Shown piece after piece: positions 33,527 to 42,605 of a stretch of DNA of 64,000 bases. The notes under the pieces are model-generated. The model was not told where the DNA came from and ran no database searches. It saw nothing but the letters and a program-made list of their open reading frames with translations. The translations under genes and the position numbers were made by a program. The number at the start of each line of letters is the position of its first letter. Positions within the stretch are counted from its first letter, which is position 1. Source of the DNA: SPCO01 sp964579825 (GTDB lineage: Bacteria; Chloroflexota; Limnocylindria; Limnocylindrales; CSP1-4); contig CAZOHT010000014.1 of NCBI GenBank assembly GCA_964579825.1, positions 1-64,000 of the forward strand. Direction: 5' to 3'.

Positions 33527-35502
33527 TCGGGGCCGCCGGGCTCGCCGCAACGGTCTTCGGCGCGGGCAGCGCCCTCGTCGGGGCCTTCGCCGCGGTGCGC
33601 GCGGTCCAGGGCCGGTGGAGCGCGGACGCGGCCGTGCGGGCGGCGTGGTGCGCGTTCGCCGGGCTGGCCGCGGCCAACCTCCTGATGGTTGTCGCGCTCG
33701 CCACGCGAGACTTCTCGATCGCCTACGTCGCTCAGGTGGGTAGCCGCGAAACCCCACTCCTCTTCACGATCGCCTCTCTGTGGGGCGCACTGGAGGGCTC
33801 GATCCTCTTCTGGGCGGGGCTCCTTGCCAGTGTGTCGGTCCTTCTCATGGTCCGCACTCGGGACGCCGACGATCGAAGGCGACTGCCCGGTGCCCTGGCG
33901 GTGCTTCTTGCCCTTACCGCCTTCTTCGCGCTGATCGTCGTCGGCCCCGGTAACCCCTGGGAACGCCTTTCCCCCATACCGCTCGACGGTCCAGGCCCGA
34001 ACCCGCTCCTTCAGGACCACCCGCTCATGGCGTTTCACCCGCCCCTGCTCTACCTGGGCTTCGTCGGCCTGGCCGTCCCATTCGCGCTCACGGTCGACGC
34101 CCTGGTTCGCGGTCGCCTCGACGACGGTTGGCTGCGGCTCGCCCGTCACTGGACGCTCGTGCCGTGGGTCCTCTTGACGCTCGGCCTCGTCGCGGGGGCC
34201 TGGTGGTCCTATGCGGTCCTCGGCTGGGGCGGATACTGGGGCTGGGATCCGGTCGAGAACGTCGCACTGCTCCCGTGGCTCACCGCGACCGCCTTCGTCC
34301 ATTCGGCGATGGTCGGTCGCCGGCGCGGGATGCTCGCTGCCTGGAACGTCGCGCTCGTTACGGCCTCGTTCGCCCTCACACTGTTCGCCACCCTGGTCAC
34401 TCGGAGCGGCATCCTCGACTCGGTCCACGCCTTCACGCGCTCGGCGATCGGGCCGCTGTTCGTCGGCTTGCTCGGGGCGACGCTGGTGGGGACGATCGGG
34501 CTCGTCGCGCTCCGCCTCCCAGAGTCGAGCGGCGGCGGTCGCCTGGGTGCGCGAGGCCGCGCGTTCCTCCTCAACAACCTGCTTCTCACAGCGATCGCGG
34601 CCACGGTCCTCTTTGGGACCGTCTTCCCGCTCCTCGCGGAGGCCCTCGCCGGCACCCGCGTGAGCGTCGGGGCACCGTACTTCGAGCGCGTCATCGGTCC
34701 GCTCGCGGCCGGCCTCCTCGTCCTCGTCGGAATCGGTCCCTCACTGCCGTGGGGCGACTGGTCGACCAGGGCGCGCCGATCCTTGATCCCAGGCGGGATT
34801 ACGGCTGCTGCCGTCGCTGGCTCACTTGCGATCCTGGGATCCGACCCCGCCGCGGTGGTGGGAGCTGGGGCGGCGGCGTTCGCGCTCGCCCAGTCGGCCT
34901 GGTTTCTCGTTCGACGGCTCGGTCGAGCGGGCCATCCGGGAGCACATTTCCGAGCGACGACCCCGCGGGCCGTCGGCGGTCTCGTCTCACACGCCGGTGT
35001 CGGCGTGCTCGCGTTTGCGGTGATCGCATCGACGACCGGCAAGCGCGAAACGGTGGTATCGATCGAGGTAGGCGGCTCATCGACCGTCCTCGGCCAAGAG
35101 ATCGTGTTCGTTCGGCAGGAGGAACGCCCGGGCCCGAACCGCACCGTGATCGCGGCGACACTCCGGATCGGGGAGGGCCTCGGTGCGACCGAGCTGAGTC
35201 CTGCCCTCAACGTCTTCCCGACATCGACGCAGGCGATCGCCAGCCCGGCCATCGTACCCGGGCTAGTGGATGACCTATACGTGACGCTTCTCGACCTGGA
35301 TCCGGCGACAGGAGTGGCCACGTTCCGCGTCGGCGTCCATCCCTTCGTGTCCTGGATCTGGCCCGCCGGCGCGCTCGTTGCCCTTGGGGGCGCCCTCGCC
35401 GCCTGGCCGTTTGCGCGTCGGTCGCGTGTCACCGACCCTGCCGCCGCGCTCGCGGAATTCCCCCCGCAACCGGAGCCAGTGCTCGATGTCGTCGGCCGCT
35501 GA
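33523..35502 (+). CDS. ccmF: Cytochrome c haem lyase subunit CcmF
   Basis: A 659-residue membrane protein with about 15 helices. The WWD signature WAVLGWGGYWGWDPVEN-type segment lies near residue 230 (read here as YAVLGWGGYWGWDPVEN), with conserved His in DHPLMAFHPPLLY near 168 and near 510. It attaches haem from CcmE to the CxxCH of apocytochromes c together with CcmH. GTG start overlaps ccmE stop. Length is normal for the family. Confidence 0.96.
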   Translation: MIGAAGLAATVFGAGSALVGAFAAVRAVQGRWSADAAVRAAWCAFAGLAAANLLMVVALATRDFSIAYVAQVGSRETPLLFTIASLWGALEGSILFWAGLLASVSVLLMVRTRDADDRRRLPGALAVLLALTAFFALIVVGPGNPWERLSPIPLDGPGPNPLLQDHPLMAFHPPLLYLGFVGLAVPFALTVDALVRGRLDDGWLRLARHWTLVPWVLLTLGLVAGAWWSYAVLGWGGYWGWDPVENVALLPWLTATAFVHSAMVGRRRGMLAAWNVALVTASFALTLFATLVTRSGILDSVHAFTRSAIGPLFVGLLGATLVGTIGLVALRLPESSGGGRLGARGRAFLLNNLLLTAIAATVLFGTVFPLLAEALAGTRVSVGAPYFERVIGPLAAGLLVLVGIGPSLPWGDWSTRARRSLIPGGITAAAVAGSLAILGSDPAAVVGAGAAAFALAQSAWFLVRRLGRAGHPGAHFRATTPRAVGGLVSHAGVGVLAFAVIASTTGKRETVVSIEVGGSSTVLGQEIVFVRQEERPGPNRTVIAATLRIGEGLGATELSPALNVFPTSTQAIASPAIVPGLVDDLYVTLLDLDPATGVATFRVGVHPFVSWIWPAGALVALGGALAAWPFARRSRVTDPAAALAEFPPQPEPVLDVVGR

Positions 35503-36070
35503 GCAAGCCGGCGTCCCGCAGCCCGCGGCGACTAGCCCACGCCGGCGGCCCCGGCGCCTGATCCTCGCCGCGTGGCTGCTTGTCGGCGTGGCCGCGCTCG
35601 TCGCCCTCCTAACCGTCAGTGTTGGTCGGCCAGGCGGCGCCGTTAACACCCCGATCGTCGGCCGGCCGGCGCCCGCCTTCGACCTTCAGACGCTCGACGG
35701 CAGACGACTCTCGCTGGCTGATCTCCGCGGCTCACCCGTTGTGCTCAACTTCTGGGCGTCGTGGTGCATCCCGTGTCGCGAGGAGGCGCCACTGCTGACA
35801 GCAGCCGCCGCCGACTACCGGGCGCGGGGTCTCCGCGTCGTAGGCGTGGTGTACCAGGACAGCGCCGAGAGCGCCCGTGACTTCATGGGCCGGTATGGCC
35901 AGACCTACCCGGGCCTGCTTGATCCGGACGGCCGGACGGCGATCGACTACGGCGTCTTCGGCATCCCGGAGACGTTCTTCATCGACGCCTCCGGGATCGT
36001 CCGATCACGCCAGGTCGGTGCCGTCACGGTCGACGATCTGCGCCGACAGATCCAGAAGATCCTCCCGTGA
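35486..36070 (+). CDS. ccmG: Thiol-disulfide protein CcmG/DsbE
   Basis: A 194-residue membrane-anchored thioredoxin: TM (~25-45), APAFDLQTLDG near 65, redox motif SWCIPC near 92 and cis-Pro GIPETFFID near 163. Reduces the CxxCH cysteines of apocytochrome c before haem attachment. The ATG is 17 bp inside ccmF, and the stop overlaps ccmH by 4 bp. Confidence 0.93.
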   Translation: MSSAAEQAGVPQPAATSPRRRPRRLILAAWLLVGVAALVALLTVSVGRPGGAVNTPIVGRPAPAFDLQTLDGRRLSLADLRGSPVVLNFWASWCIPCREEAPLLTAAAADYRARGLRVVGVVYQDSAESARDFMGRYGQTYPGLLDPDGRTAIDYGVFGIPETFFIDASGIVRSRQVGAVTVDDLRRQIQKILP

Positions 36071-37095
36071 GCGTCCTGCCTCGCAGGATGGCCACCACCG
36101 ATGCCATCCTGCTCGTCGTGCTCACAGCGGTCGTCGCGAGCGTCGTCCTGGCAGTCTTCCTATCGCCTGTCCGCGGTCTTGACGGGCGGGCGCGGGCGAT
36201 CGAGGCGCAGCTTCGCTGCCCGACCTGTCAGGGTCTCTCGATCGCCGACTCGCCGGCGACATCGGCCACCCAGATGCGCGCGCTCGTCCAAGAGCAGCTC
36301 GCAGCCGGCGAATCGGACGATGCGGTCCGGGCCTTCTTCGTCGCCCGCTACGGGCGCTGGATCCTCCTCGATCCGCCGGTCGCTGGTCCGGATCTCGCGG
36401 TGTGGCTCGCGCCCGCCGTCATCCTCGCGATCGGCGCCGTGTTCGTCGTCCGGCGGGCTCGATCGGGGGAGCCCGTCAGTGCGGCAATCACGTGGAGCGC
36501 TCCGCCGCCATCGCCGGCATCCCGCATTCCGACGATGCTCGTCGTCGCCGGAATGGTCCTCGCCCTCGCAGTTCCGATCGCGGCGGCCGTCGGACCGCGG
36601 CTGACCGGCCAGGAGGTCTCGGGCGGCGGCGTCTCCCAAGCGGCGCCATCGATCGAGGAACTCGAAGCGTTCGTCCGGGCCGAGCCCGGCGACGTCCTCG
36701 CGCTCGTCGCCCTCGGCGACGCACTCCTCGCGGAGAATCGGACCAGCGAGGCGGCCGATCGTTACAAGGCGGCGCTCGAGCTCGAACCTGACAATGTGCG
36801 GGCGCTCCTCGGGGTCGCCACCATCGTGCTGGCAGCCGACCGCCCGGACGCCGCGGGCCCGGTGTTCGATCGTATCTTGCTGTTGTCGCCGGACCAGCCC
36901 GACGCGCTTCTGTACCGAGCTGTCGCCCGACTGCGGCTCGAGGGGACTGTCAGCGACCAGGTTCGGGACGACATCCGGCGCTTCCTCGACGTGACGTCGC
37001 CCGACGATCCGCGGCGTGCGATGGCCGCCGGCCTGCTCGAGGCGAGCCCCCCACCCTCAACGGGACCAACCGCGACGGCGAGCCCGGCGCCGTGA
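36067..37095 (+). CDS. ccmH: CcmH fused to a TPR (CcmI/NrfG-like) domain
   Basis: A 342-residue fusion. The CcmH part (~1-125) has TM1, the redox motif RCPTCQGLS near residue 53 and ends in a second TM after WILLDPPV. A third TM (~155-175) leads to a TPR region (~195-330; AEPGDVLALVALGDALL, YKAALELEPDN). The TPR part captures the C-terminus of apocytochrome c, while the cysteines keep CxxCH reduced. In many proteobacteria these are two proteins (CcmH, CcmI). Confidence 0.92.
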   Translation: MSVLPRRMATTDAILLVVLTAVVASVVLAVFLSPVRGLDGRARAIEAQLRCPTCQGLSIADSPATSATQMRALVQEQLAAGESDDAVRAFFVARYGRWILLDPPVAGPDLAVWLAPAVILAIGAVFVVRRARSGEPVSAAITWSAPPPSPASRIPTMLVVAGMVLALAVPIAAAVGPRLTGQEVSGGGVSQAAPSIEELEAFVRAEPGDVLALVALGDALLAENRTSEAADRYKAALELEPDNVRALLGVATIVLAADRPDAAGPVFDRILLLSPDQPDALLYRAVARLRLEGTVSDQVRDDIRRFLDVTSPDDPRRAMAAGLLEASPPPSTGPTATASPAP

Positions 37096-37793
37096 CGCTC
37101 GCCGTGGCGTTCCTTGCCGGTCTCGTTTCATGCGTGTCGCCGTGCGTCCTGCCGGTCGTGCCGGTGTTCGCCGGGTACGTCGCCGGCGGAGCCGGCAGCG
37201 GGTGGTCATCCGGCGTCGGCGCCCCAACGCTCCCGTCCTCTGTCGGGTCGTCGACGTGGCGCGCCGTCGGCTTCCTGATCGGCTTCCTCGGAGTGTTCGT
37301 CCTGCTCTGGGCATCGATCGGCGTCGTCGGCTTCGCGCTGATGTCGACCGTACCCCTCCTCCGCCAGGTGACTGGCGGCCTGATCATCGCGATGGGGCTT
37401 TTCATGATCGCTGGCCGGCATCCGATGCTCTTCATGCCTGCCCGCCTTGGCGCGGTTCGCGTGGGCGGCCCGCTCCTGCTCGGCGCTGGCGTGGCAGTCG
37501 GTTGGACGCCGTGCATCGGCCCCACGCTCGGAGCGATCCTCGCCTTCGCTGCCACGGCCCCCACGGCGGGCGCGGGACTACTCCTCCTCGTCGCCTATGC
37601 CGCCGGACTCGCGGTTCCGTTTCTCGTGGTCCTTCTCGCCATGCACCGGTTCCGCGGCCTGGCCGGCTGGCTCGGCGAGCATCGGCGACTCGTGGACATC
37701 GTCACGGGAACTCTCGTCGTGGGCGTCGGCGTCCTCGTGTTCACCGGCGCCTTCGCCCGGCTTGCCGGCCTGTTCAGCTTCGGGGTCGTTTAG
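37092..37793 (+). CDS. ccdA: Canonical CcdA thiol electron transporter
   Basis: A 233-residue six-span CcdA with the standard redox motifs SCVSPCVLP near residue 14 and GWTPCIGPTLG near 139. Carries electrons from cytoplasmic thioredoxin to CcmG and CcmH. GTG start overlaps the ccmH stop; last complete gene of the ccm operon. Confidence 0.95.
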   Translation: MTLAVAFLAGLVSCVSPCVLPVVPVFAGYVAGGAGSGWSSGVGAPTLPSSVGSSTWRAVGFLIGFLGVFVLLWASIGVVGFALMSTVPLLRQVTGGLIIAMGLFMIAGRHPMLFMPARLGAVRVGGPLLLGAGVAVGWTPCIGPTLGAILAFAATAPTAGAGLLLLVAYAAGLAVPFLVVLLAMHRFRGLAGWLGEHRRLVDIVTGTLVVGVGVLVFTGAFARLAGLFSFGVV

Positions 37794-37796
37794 CTC

Positions 37797-37972
37797 ATGC
37801 CACACGTGTCGCGGCTCGTGATCGGGGTCGCAGTCGGGTCGCTGCTCGTGGCCGGGCGAGGCCACATTGGCCGCCTCCTGCGCACCATGGACCAGCGGGC
37901 GGGCGTGTTTGCTCCGCGCGGCGCGGGTCTCTACAACGCGGTTGCCCCCAGACTCCTCGGACGAGCCACCAG
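37797..37972 (+). pseudogene. Truncated N-terminus resembling a SAM methyltransferase
   Basis: The first ~58 codons after ccdA read MPHVSRLVIG...RTMDQRAGVFAPRGAGLYNAV, similar in style to N-termini of class I methyltransferases with a membrane anchor. After APRLLGR the frame turns into low-complexity Arg/Thr sequence with no methyltransferase motifs, so the gene appears cut off. It starts 3 bp after ccdA. Low confidence in the family. Confidence 0.35.
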
Positions 37973-38032
37973 GGCGACGCCGACCACAAGAACCGCGATG
38001 GCGGCGGAAAGACGATGCGATCGGCGTGTCAT
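37931..38032 (-). CDS. Possible 33-residue single-span membrane peptide
   Basis: A short frame MTRRSHRLSAAIAVLVVGVA... with one TM helix and a basic N-terminus, preceded by AGAGGA at good distance. It overlaps the truncated gene on the other strand. It could be a genuine small protein or a remnant. Confidence 0.3.
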   Translation of the reverse strand: MTRRSHRLSAAIAVLVVGVALVARPRSLGATAL

Positions 38033-38129
38033 GCCCGATCCTCTACACGCAACGGTTGTAGCTCGAGCGAACTTATGTTGCAGCGGCGACCTGCGCCCCA
38101 GACGCGAGGCTACGTCCGGCGGTTTCCGG

Positions 38130-38558
38130 CTAGCAATTGAGCGGAGCGCCTCCAGCGCCCGACACGGCCCGATTGAGCTCGCGCGACGCGAACTGGGCGA
38201 GCGTACCGTCGACGCTGCCCGAGGTTTCGAAGTCGCCCACGATGAACTCGAGATAGTTCGCAGCTTCGAGAATGCTCCGGGCGGGGCCATTGTCGTTGGC
38301 CGATGCGTCCGCGCTCAGGCTCGATCTGGCGAGCCGCACCAGTCTCGTCACTTCATTCAAATGCGCGCGAATCGCGGCCGCGTCGCCCGAGCGCTCCGCG
38401 CTTTCGGCGAGGTCGACCGCCCGGATGCCATCAATGAGCGCTCGACGGGCAGCGCAACGGGGATCCGTGCTCTGAGCCCCGCAAGACACCAGTGCCACGA
38501 GCAGCGCTGCGACCGCGAGGCAGGGTGCCGCACTCGAAGCCGCGCTGATGGGCACCAC
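38130..38558 (-). CDS. Lipoprotein downstream of copA
   Basis: A 142-residue lipoprotein: signal peptide with lipobox LVSC near residue 27, followed by an all-helical domain (GIRAVDLAESAERSGDAAAIRAHLNEVTRL). Two Cys in CGAQSTDPRC plus one at the C-terminus. It begins 5 bp after the end of copA on the same strand, so it is part of that operon. Unknown function; possibly an extracytoplasmic copper-related binding protein. Confidence 0.75.
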   Translation of the reverse strand: MVPISAASSAAPCLAVAALLVALVSCGAQSTDPRCAARRALIDGIRAVDLAESAERSGDAAAIRAHLNEVTRLVRLARSSLSADASANDNGPARSILEAANYLEFIVGDFETSGSVDGTLAQFASRELNRAVSGAGGAPLNC

Positions 38559-38563
38559 CGCGG

Positions 38564-41233
38564 TCAGGCTCCCGCGCCTGCCACCTGTCCCTCGACGGGA
38601 CGGATCGGTGTGCCACCGACCTGTGGCGGCCGGAACCGCCGCAGGCGGAGGGCGTTCGAGACGACGGTCACTGACGACAGGGCCATCGCCGCGGCGGCGA
38701 AGATCGGGTCGAGCAGGATCCCAAAGAGCGGGTAGAAGAGCCCGGCGGCCAGCGGGATGAGCGCCACGTTGTAGGCGAACGCCCAGAACAGGTTCTGCTT
38801 GATATTGCGCATCGTCGCTCGAGACAGCGAGATCGCGGTGACGAGCGCCCGCAGGTCGCCGCTCATGAGCGTAACGGACCCGGACTCGATGGCCACGTCG
38901 GTCCCGGTGCCGATGGCGATCCCGACGTCGGCTTGGGCAAGCGCCGGGGCGTCGTTGATCCCGTCGCCGACCATGGCCACGAGCTTGCCCTCGGCCTGCA
39001 GCTTCCGGACCTGGGCGGCCTTCTCGTCCGGTCGCACGTCGGCCAGCACCCGGTCGACACCGGCTTGCCGCGCGATCGCCCGCGCCGTGACCTCGTTGTC
39101 GCCGGTCAGCATCGCCACGTGCAGTCCAAGCCGATGGAGCTCGGCGACCGCCTCGACCGAACCGGCCTTGAGCGTGTCGGCGATGGCGATCACCGCCGCC
39201 GGCCGGCCGTCCACGGCAACGAAGACCGGTGTCTTGCCACCTGCGGCGAGCTGGCCTGCGGCGGCGACCAACTGGCTGGGGTCCGCCCCTCGGCTCTCGA
39301 GGAACGCATGCCGGCCGATAAGCACGTCGCGCCCGTCAACCGTTGCCGCGATGCCCTGGCCCGCGATCGCCTCGAAGTCAGACGCGTCCGGGAGGTCCAG
39401 CCCTTGCTCTTCACGAGCGAATCGGACGATCGCATCACCGAGCGGATGCTCCGAGCCGCGCTCAGCGGAGGCCGCAAGCCGGACGAGGTCGTCCTCGTCG
39501 GGCGCGCCGGCCGCCCTGACCACGTCGGTGACCCGTGGCTTGCCCTCCGTGAGCGTGCCGGTCTTGTCGATGACGACAGCCCGGACGTTGTGGAGCCGCT
39601 CGAGCGCCTCCGCGTTGCGGAACAGCACGCCGTTCTCTGCGCCCTTGCCGGTGCCGACCATGATCGACGTCGGCGTGGCCAGGCCGAGAGCGCACGGGCA
39701 GGCGATGATGAGCACCGCGACCATGTTGAGCAGGGCCAGGTTGAAGGCCGGCTCGGGCCCAAAGGCAAACCAGACCACGAACGTCAAGGCGGCGATCCCG
39801 AGGACGGCCGGCACGAAATAGCTCGTGACCACGTCGGCGAGGCGCTGGATCGGCGCCTTCGAGCCCTGGGCCTCCTGGACGAGCCTGACGATCTGGGCGA
39901 GGACGGTGTCACGCCCGACGCGTGTCGCCTCGAACCGGAAGCTGCCCGACGTATTGAGCGTCCCGCCGATGACCTCTTCGCCGGCCGTCTTGGTGACCGG
40001 GATCGACTCACCGGTGACCATGCTCTCGTCGACCGCCGAACGACCGTCGCGAACGATGCCGTCGACGGGGATCTTTTCCCCGGGGCGGACGAGGACGACG
40101 TCGCCGCGGACGACGTCCTCGATCGGGATGTCAAGCTCGGCACCGTCGCGGACGACCCGCGCTGTGCGCGGCTGCAGACCGATGAGCTTCTTGATCGCGT
40201 CCGACGTGTGGCTCCGCGCGCGCGCCTCCAGGAAGCGACCCAGGAGGATCAGCGTGATGATCGCCGAGGACGTGTCGAAGTAGAGCGGCAGCTGCTCACC
40301 GGTCGCGACACCCGCCGCCTCGAAGAATGCCGGGAAGAAGATCGCCGCCACGCTGTAGAAGTAGGCCGCCGACGTGCCTACGGCGATGAGCGTGTTCATG
40401 TCCGTCGCCCGGTGACGAGCCACCTTCCAGGCGCCCTTGTAGAACGGCCAGCCCGCGTAGAACTGGACCGGCGTGGCCAGCGCCAGCTGGAACCACGGGT
40501 TGGTGAGGAAGGCCGGCAGGAATGGTGCGATCGTCATCGAGGCCAGGCCCGCCAGGAGCGGGATCGTCAGCACGGTTGCCACGATCAGGCGGCGCCTGGT
40601 GTTGGCGAGGTGCCGTTGCTGGAAGCTCGTCTCGGGCTCGGCGACCGTCTCGCGATGGGCGGCGTGTGGCTCGGTGTCGGCGGGATCGTGGCCCGCCGGT
40701 GCAGTCGCGCCGTCCACGAGCAGCTTGGCCTCGTAGCCGGCCGCCTCGACGGCCGCGATCAACTGGTCGATCGTCACGTCCGGCCGGGCGACGACCGAGG
40801 CCCGCTCAGTCGCCAGGTTGACGTTGGCCTCGACGACCCCGTCAACCTTGCGCAGGTAGCGCTCGATCCGGTTGACGCACGAGGCGCAGGTCATCCCCTC
40901 GATGTCGAGGGCGAGCGAGCGTGGGCCGGCAAGCCCGCCTGCGGGCGCCTGGAACGCGATCTCGACCGCCTGTGAGCCAGGCGTGCCCGAGAGCTCCGCC
41001 CGCTCGATGCGGGCCTCGTACCCGGCCGCCTCGACGGCCGAGCGCAGGTCGTCGAGGCTGACCCGAGCTGGGTCATACCGCACCGCGGCTGAGTCGGTCG
41101 CTAGGTTGACGTTCGCCTCGACGACCCCATCGACCTTGCGCAGGTATCGCTCGATCCGGTTGACGCACGAGGCGCAGGTCATGCCCTCGACCGGGAAGCG
41201 AACACCGGCCGCCGATGTCGTGTCAGTAGTCAT
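38564..41233 (-). CDS. copA: Cu(I)-exporting P1B-type ATPase CopA with two HMA domains
   Basis: An 889-residue copper pump. Two N-terminal HMA domains (~10-78 and ~110-178) each carry GMTCASC. The catalytic core has TGES near 402, CPC near 510 (ACPCALGLATPT), DKTGTLT near 557, HP (GSEHPLG) near 600 and GDGINDAPA near 750. Eight TM helices. The two HMA domains share an identical stretch starting MTCASCVNRIERY, pointing to recent internal duplication. A His/Glu-rich linker (ATAPAGHDPADTEPHAAH) sits between HMA2 and TM1. It follows the YHS gene by 9 bp; the CsoR-like operator upstream of that gene probably controls both. Confidence 0.97.
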   Translation of the reverse strand: MTTDTTSAAGVRFPVEGMTCASCVNRIERYLRKVDGVVEANVNLATDSAAVRYDPARVSLDDLRSAVEAAGYEARIERAELSGTPGSQAVEIAFQAPAGGLAGPRSLALDIEGMTCASCVNRIERYLRKVDGVVEANVNLATERASVVARPDVTIDQLIAAVEAAGYEAKLLVDGATAPAGHDPADTEPHAAHRETVAEPETSFQQRHLANTRRRLIVATVLTIPLLAGLASMTIAPFLPAFLTNPWFQLALATPVQFYAGWPFYKGAWKVARHRATDMNTLIAVGTSAAYFYSVAAIFFPAFFEAAGVATGEQLPLYFDTSSAIITLILLGRFLEARARSHTSDAIKKLIGLQPRTARVVRDGAELDIPIEDVVRGDVVLVRPGEKIPVDGIVRDGRSAVDESMVTGESIPVTKTAGEEVIGGTLNTSGSFRFEATRVGRDTVLAQIVRLVQEAQGSKAPIQRLADVVTSYFVPAVLGIAALTFVVWFAFGPEPAFNLALLNMVAVLIIACPCALGLATPTSIMVGTGKGAENGVLFRNAEALERLHNVRAVVIDKTGTLTEGKPRVTDVVRAAGAPDEDDLVRLAASAERGSEHPLGDAIVRFAREEQGLDLPDASDFEAIAGQGIAATVDGRDVLIGRHAFLESRGADPSQLVAAAGQLAAGGKTPVFVAVDGRPAAVIAIADTLKAGSVEAVAELHRLGLHVAMLTGDNEVTARAIARQAGVDRVLADVRPDEKAAQVRKLQAEGKLVAMVGDGINDAPALAQADVGIAIGTGTDVAIESGSVTLMSGDLRALVTAISLSRATMRNIKQNLFWAFAYNVALIPLAAGLFYPLFGILLDPIFAAAAMALSSVTVVSNALRLRRFRPPQVGGTPIRPVEGQVAGAGA

Positions 41234-41242
41234 CGAGCGATC

Positions 41243-41749
41243 TCACATCGAGGGCACATAGGCGGGATCGAGGTATCGCCCGGGGTCCTCGTCGAACTCC
41301 AGCTTGCAGCCCTTACCGCAGAAGTAGTAGTCGGAGCCTTGGTACGCGCTGAGAAGGCCCTTTGCCCGCGCCGCCTCGGGCTCGACGGTCATGCCGCAGA
41401 CGGGATCGATCGCCTGTGCTGTTGTCGCCGAATCGTGGTGGTCCTGGCCGTGCTCGTGGTCGTGACCATGGTCGACGGTGGGGCCGTGCACGCTCGGCCC
41501 GACGAGCCAAGCAGCCTCGAGACGCTCGTCCCACGGCGCGTCGAACGTCTTGAGCTCGGCGCGGAAGCCTTCCTTCGGCCTCAGGCTTGCGGCGGCATGC
41601 GGGCCGACGGCGAACTGATTGCCGCAACAGCAGCCCTCTTCCGCCAGCTCGGTACCGCGGGAGAACGCAACGGACGGCGTGCAGCCGCATGGGCAGCTGT
41701 ATCCGGCGCGGAAGGTCGTCGAATCGCTTTCGAGCAGCGTCAGCTCCAT
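41243..41749 (-). CDS. Cys/His-rich protein with C-terminal YHS domain
   Basis: A 168-residue soluble protein. The N-terminal part has GYSCPCGCTP near residue 17 and EEGCCCGNQ near 38, likely a zinc- or copper-binding knuckle; a His-rich linker (HGHDHEHGQDHHD) follows near 94; the C-terminal YHS domain has DPVCGMTV near 116 and YYFCGKGCKLEF near 143. It probably acts as a cytoplasmic copper carrier for CopA, whose gene follows 9 bp downstream. The start is 22 bp from a CsoR-like operator, so the promoter overlaps it. Confidence 0.88.
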   Translation of the reverse strand: MELTLLESDSTTFRAGYSCPCGCTPSVAFSRGTELAEEGCCCGNQFAVGPHAAASLRPKEGFRAELKTFDAPWDERLEAAWLVGPSVHGPTVDHGHDHEHGQDHHDSATTAQAIDPVCGMTVEPEAARAKGLLSAYQGSDYYFCGKGCKLEFDEDPGRYLDPAYVPSM

Positions 41750-41770
41750 GATTTTGCCCTCGCTTCGGTG

Positions 41771-41787
41771 ATACCCCTAGGGAGTAT
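41771..41787. promoter_or_regulatory. CsoR-like operator of the YHS-copA operon
   Basis: ATACCCCTAGGGAGTAT, a near-palindrome of the TACCC...GGGTA class bound by the copper sensor CsoR. It lies at the expected place for a copA promoter. No csoR gene is present in the window. Confidence 0.6.
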
Positions 41788-41818
41788 AGTGCCACGATCT
41801 CCGCTCGGAAGCAGACAC

Positions 41819-42331
41819 TCAGGCGGCACATCGCTCGCAGCGACGAGCTCGGTCGCGCAACCGCCAGACGAGCGTGGCGCCAAGAAGCGCTACCGAACCG
41901 GCGCCGATGATCGGCTGCAAGGGCGCGAAGTAGCTCAGAGCGCCGCTCACGCCGAGCGCCGCGACCACGACCTTGTTGCATATGGGACAGCCGATGGCGA
42001 GGTACGCCGCGACACCGGCCAGCGTGGTTCGGCCAGCGCCTTGCTCGCCCGTGACATGGCCGATCGCCTGACGGGTAGGCCGGACATAGGTGGCGATCAG
42101 AAGCCCGATGAGCGGGGCCGACGCTAGCCAGACGACGACGTTAAACGTCTCGGTCGGCGTCATCCTGATGAAGAAGGGGTTAGGAATGACAGCGGTCGGC
42201 ACGCCGAGCAGGAGCAGCGAGCCTGCCGTCGCGAGCGCGGCGACGAGCCAGAAACGCCAGTCGAGCGTGGATCGCAGTGCGGCCAAGCTGCCCGATGGGA
42301 GCGGCCCGTGGTCGAAGCTTCGAACCGTCAT
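41819..42331 (-). CDS. Membrane protein with CPIC motif, function unknown
   Basis: A 170-residue protein with four to five TM helices and the motif IGCPICNKVVVAALGVSGAL near residue 115, a redox- or metal-binding Cys pair at a membrane interface. A C-terminal Cys pair (RRCERCAA) adds a second possible metal site. Follows the small helical protein gene by 2 bp. Operator F upstream of that gene would control both. Related proteins with a membrane CPxC sit near mercury and copper genes, but I cannot assign the substrate. Confidence 0.75.
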   Translation of the reverse strand: MTVRSFDHGPLPSGSLAALRSTLDWRFWLVAALATAGSLLLLGVPTAVIPNPFFIRMTPTETFNVVVWLASAPLIGLLIATYVRPTRQAIGHVTGEQGAGRTTLAGVAAYLAIGCPICNKVVVAALGVSGALSYFAPLQPIIGAGSVALLGATLVWRLRDRARRCERCAA

Positions 42332-42333
42332 GG

Positions 42334-42528
42334 CTACGATCGCCGCCGGCCACCGTGCGGGTTCACGGTCGGCGGCAACCCGTCTCCGCCGAGCATGACG
42401 CGCTCGAGGTGGCGCACGGCGCTCAGCGCATCCTTGTACGCCACCGTGCCACGCGGCGTAGTCGCGAGGTGAACTTGCGCCTCAGCCAGCCGGGCTTCGA
42501 GCTCATCGCGTCGCCGCTGGTCATCCAC
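42334..42528 (-). CDS. Small helical (coiled-coil) protein
   Basis: A 64-residue soluble protein, mostly one amphipathic helix pair (RRRDELEARLAEAQVHL, DALSAVRHLERVML). CTGGAGTGG precedes the ATG. It is followed after 2 bp by the CPIC membrane protein gene and lies 78 bp downstream of operator F. No domain recognised. Confidence 0.6.
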   Translation of the reverse strand: MDDQRRRDELEARLAEAQVHLATTPRGTVAYKDALSAVRHLERVMLGGDGLPPTVNPHGGRRRS

Positions 42529-42605
42529 TCCAGTCTCCAGTCAGCTGGCCGGCGATGCGACTCGCCGAATCGAGGGTTGCTTCGTTCGGCCGTCTCACCG
42601 AGTCT

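Noticed and set aside
38933..40975. 680-codon frame on the plus strand opposite copA
   Set aside because: Exactly antisense to a clear P-type ATPase. Arg/Asp-rich composition without domains, typical of GC-rich shadow frames.
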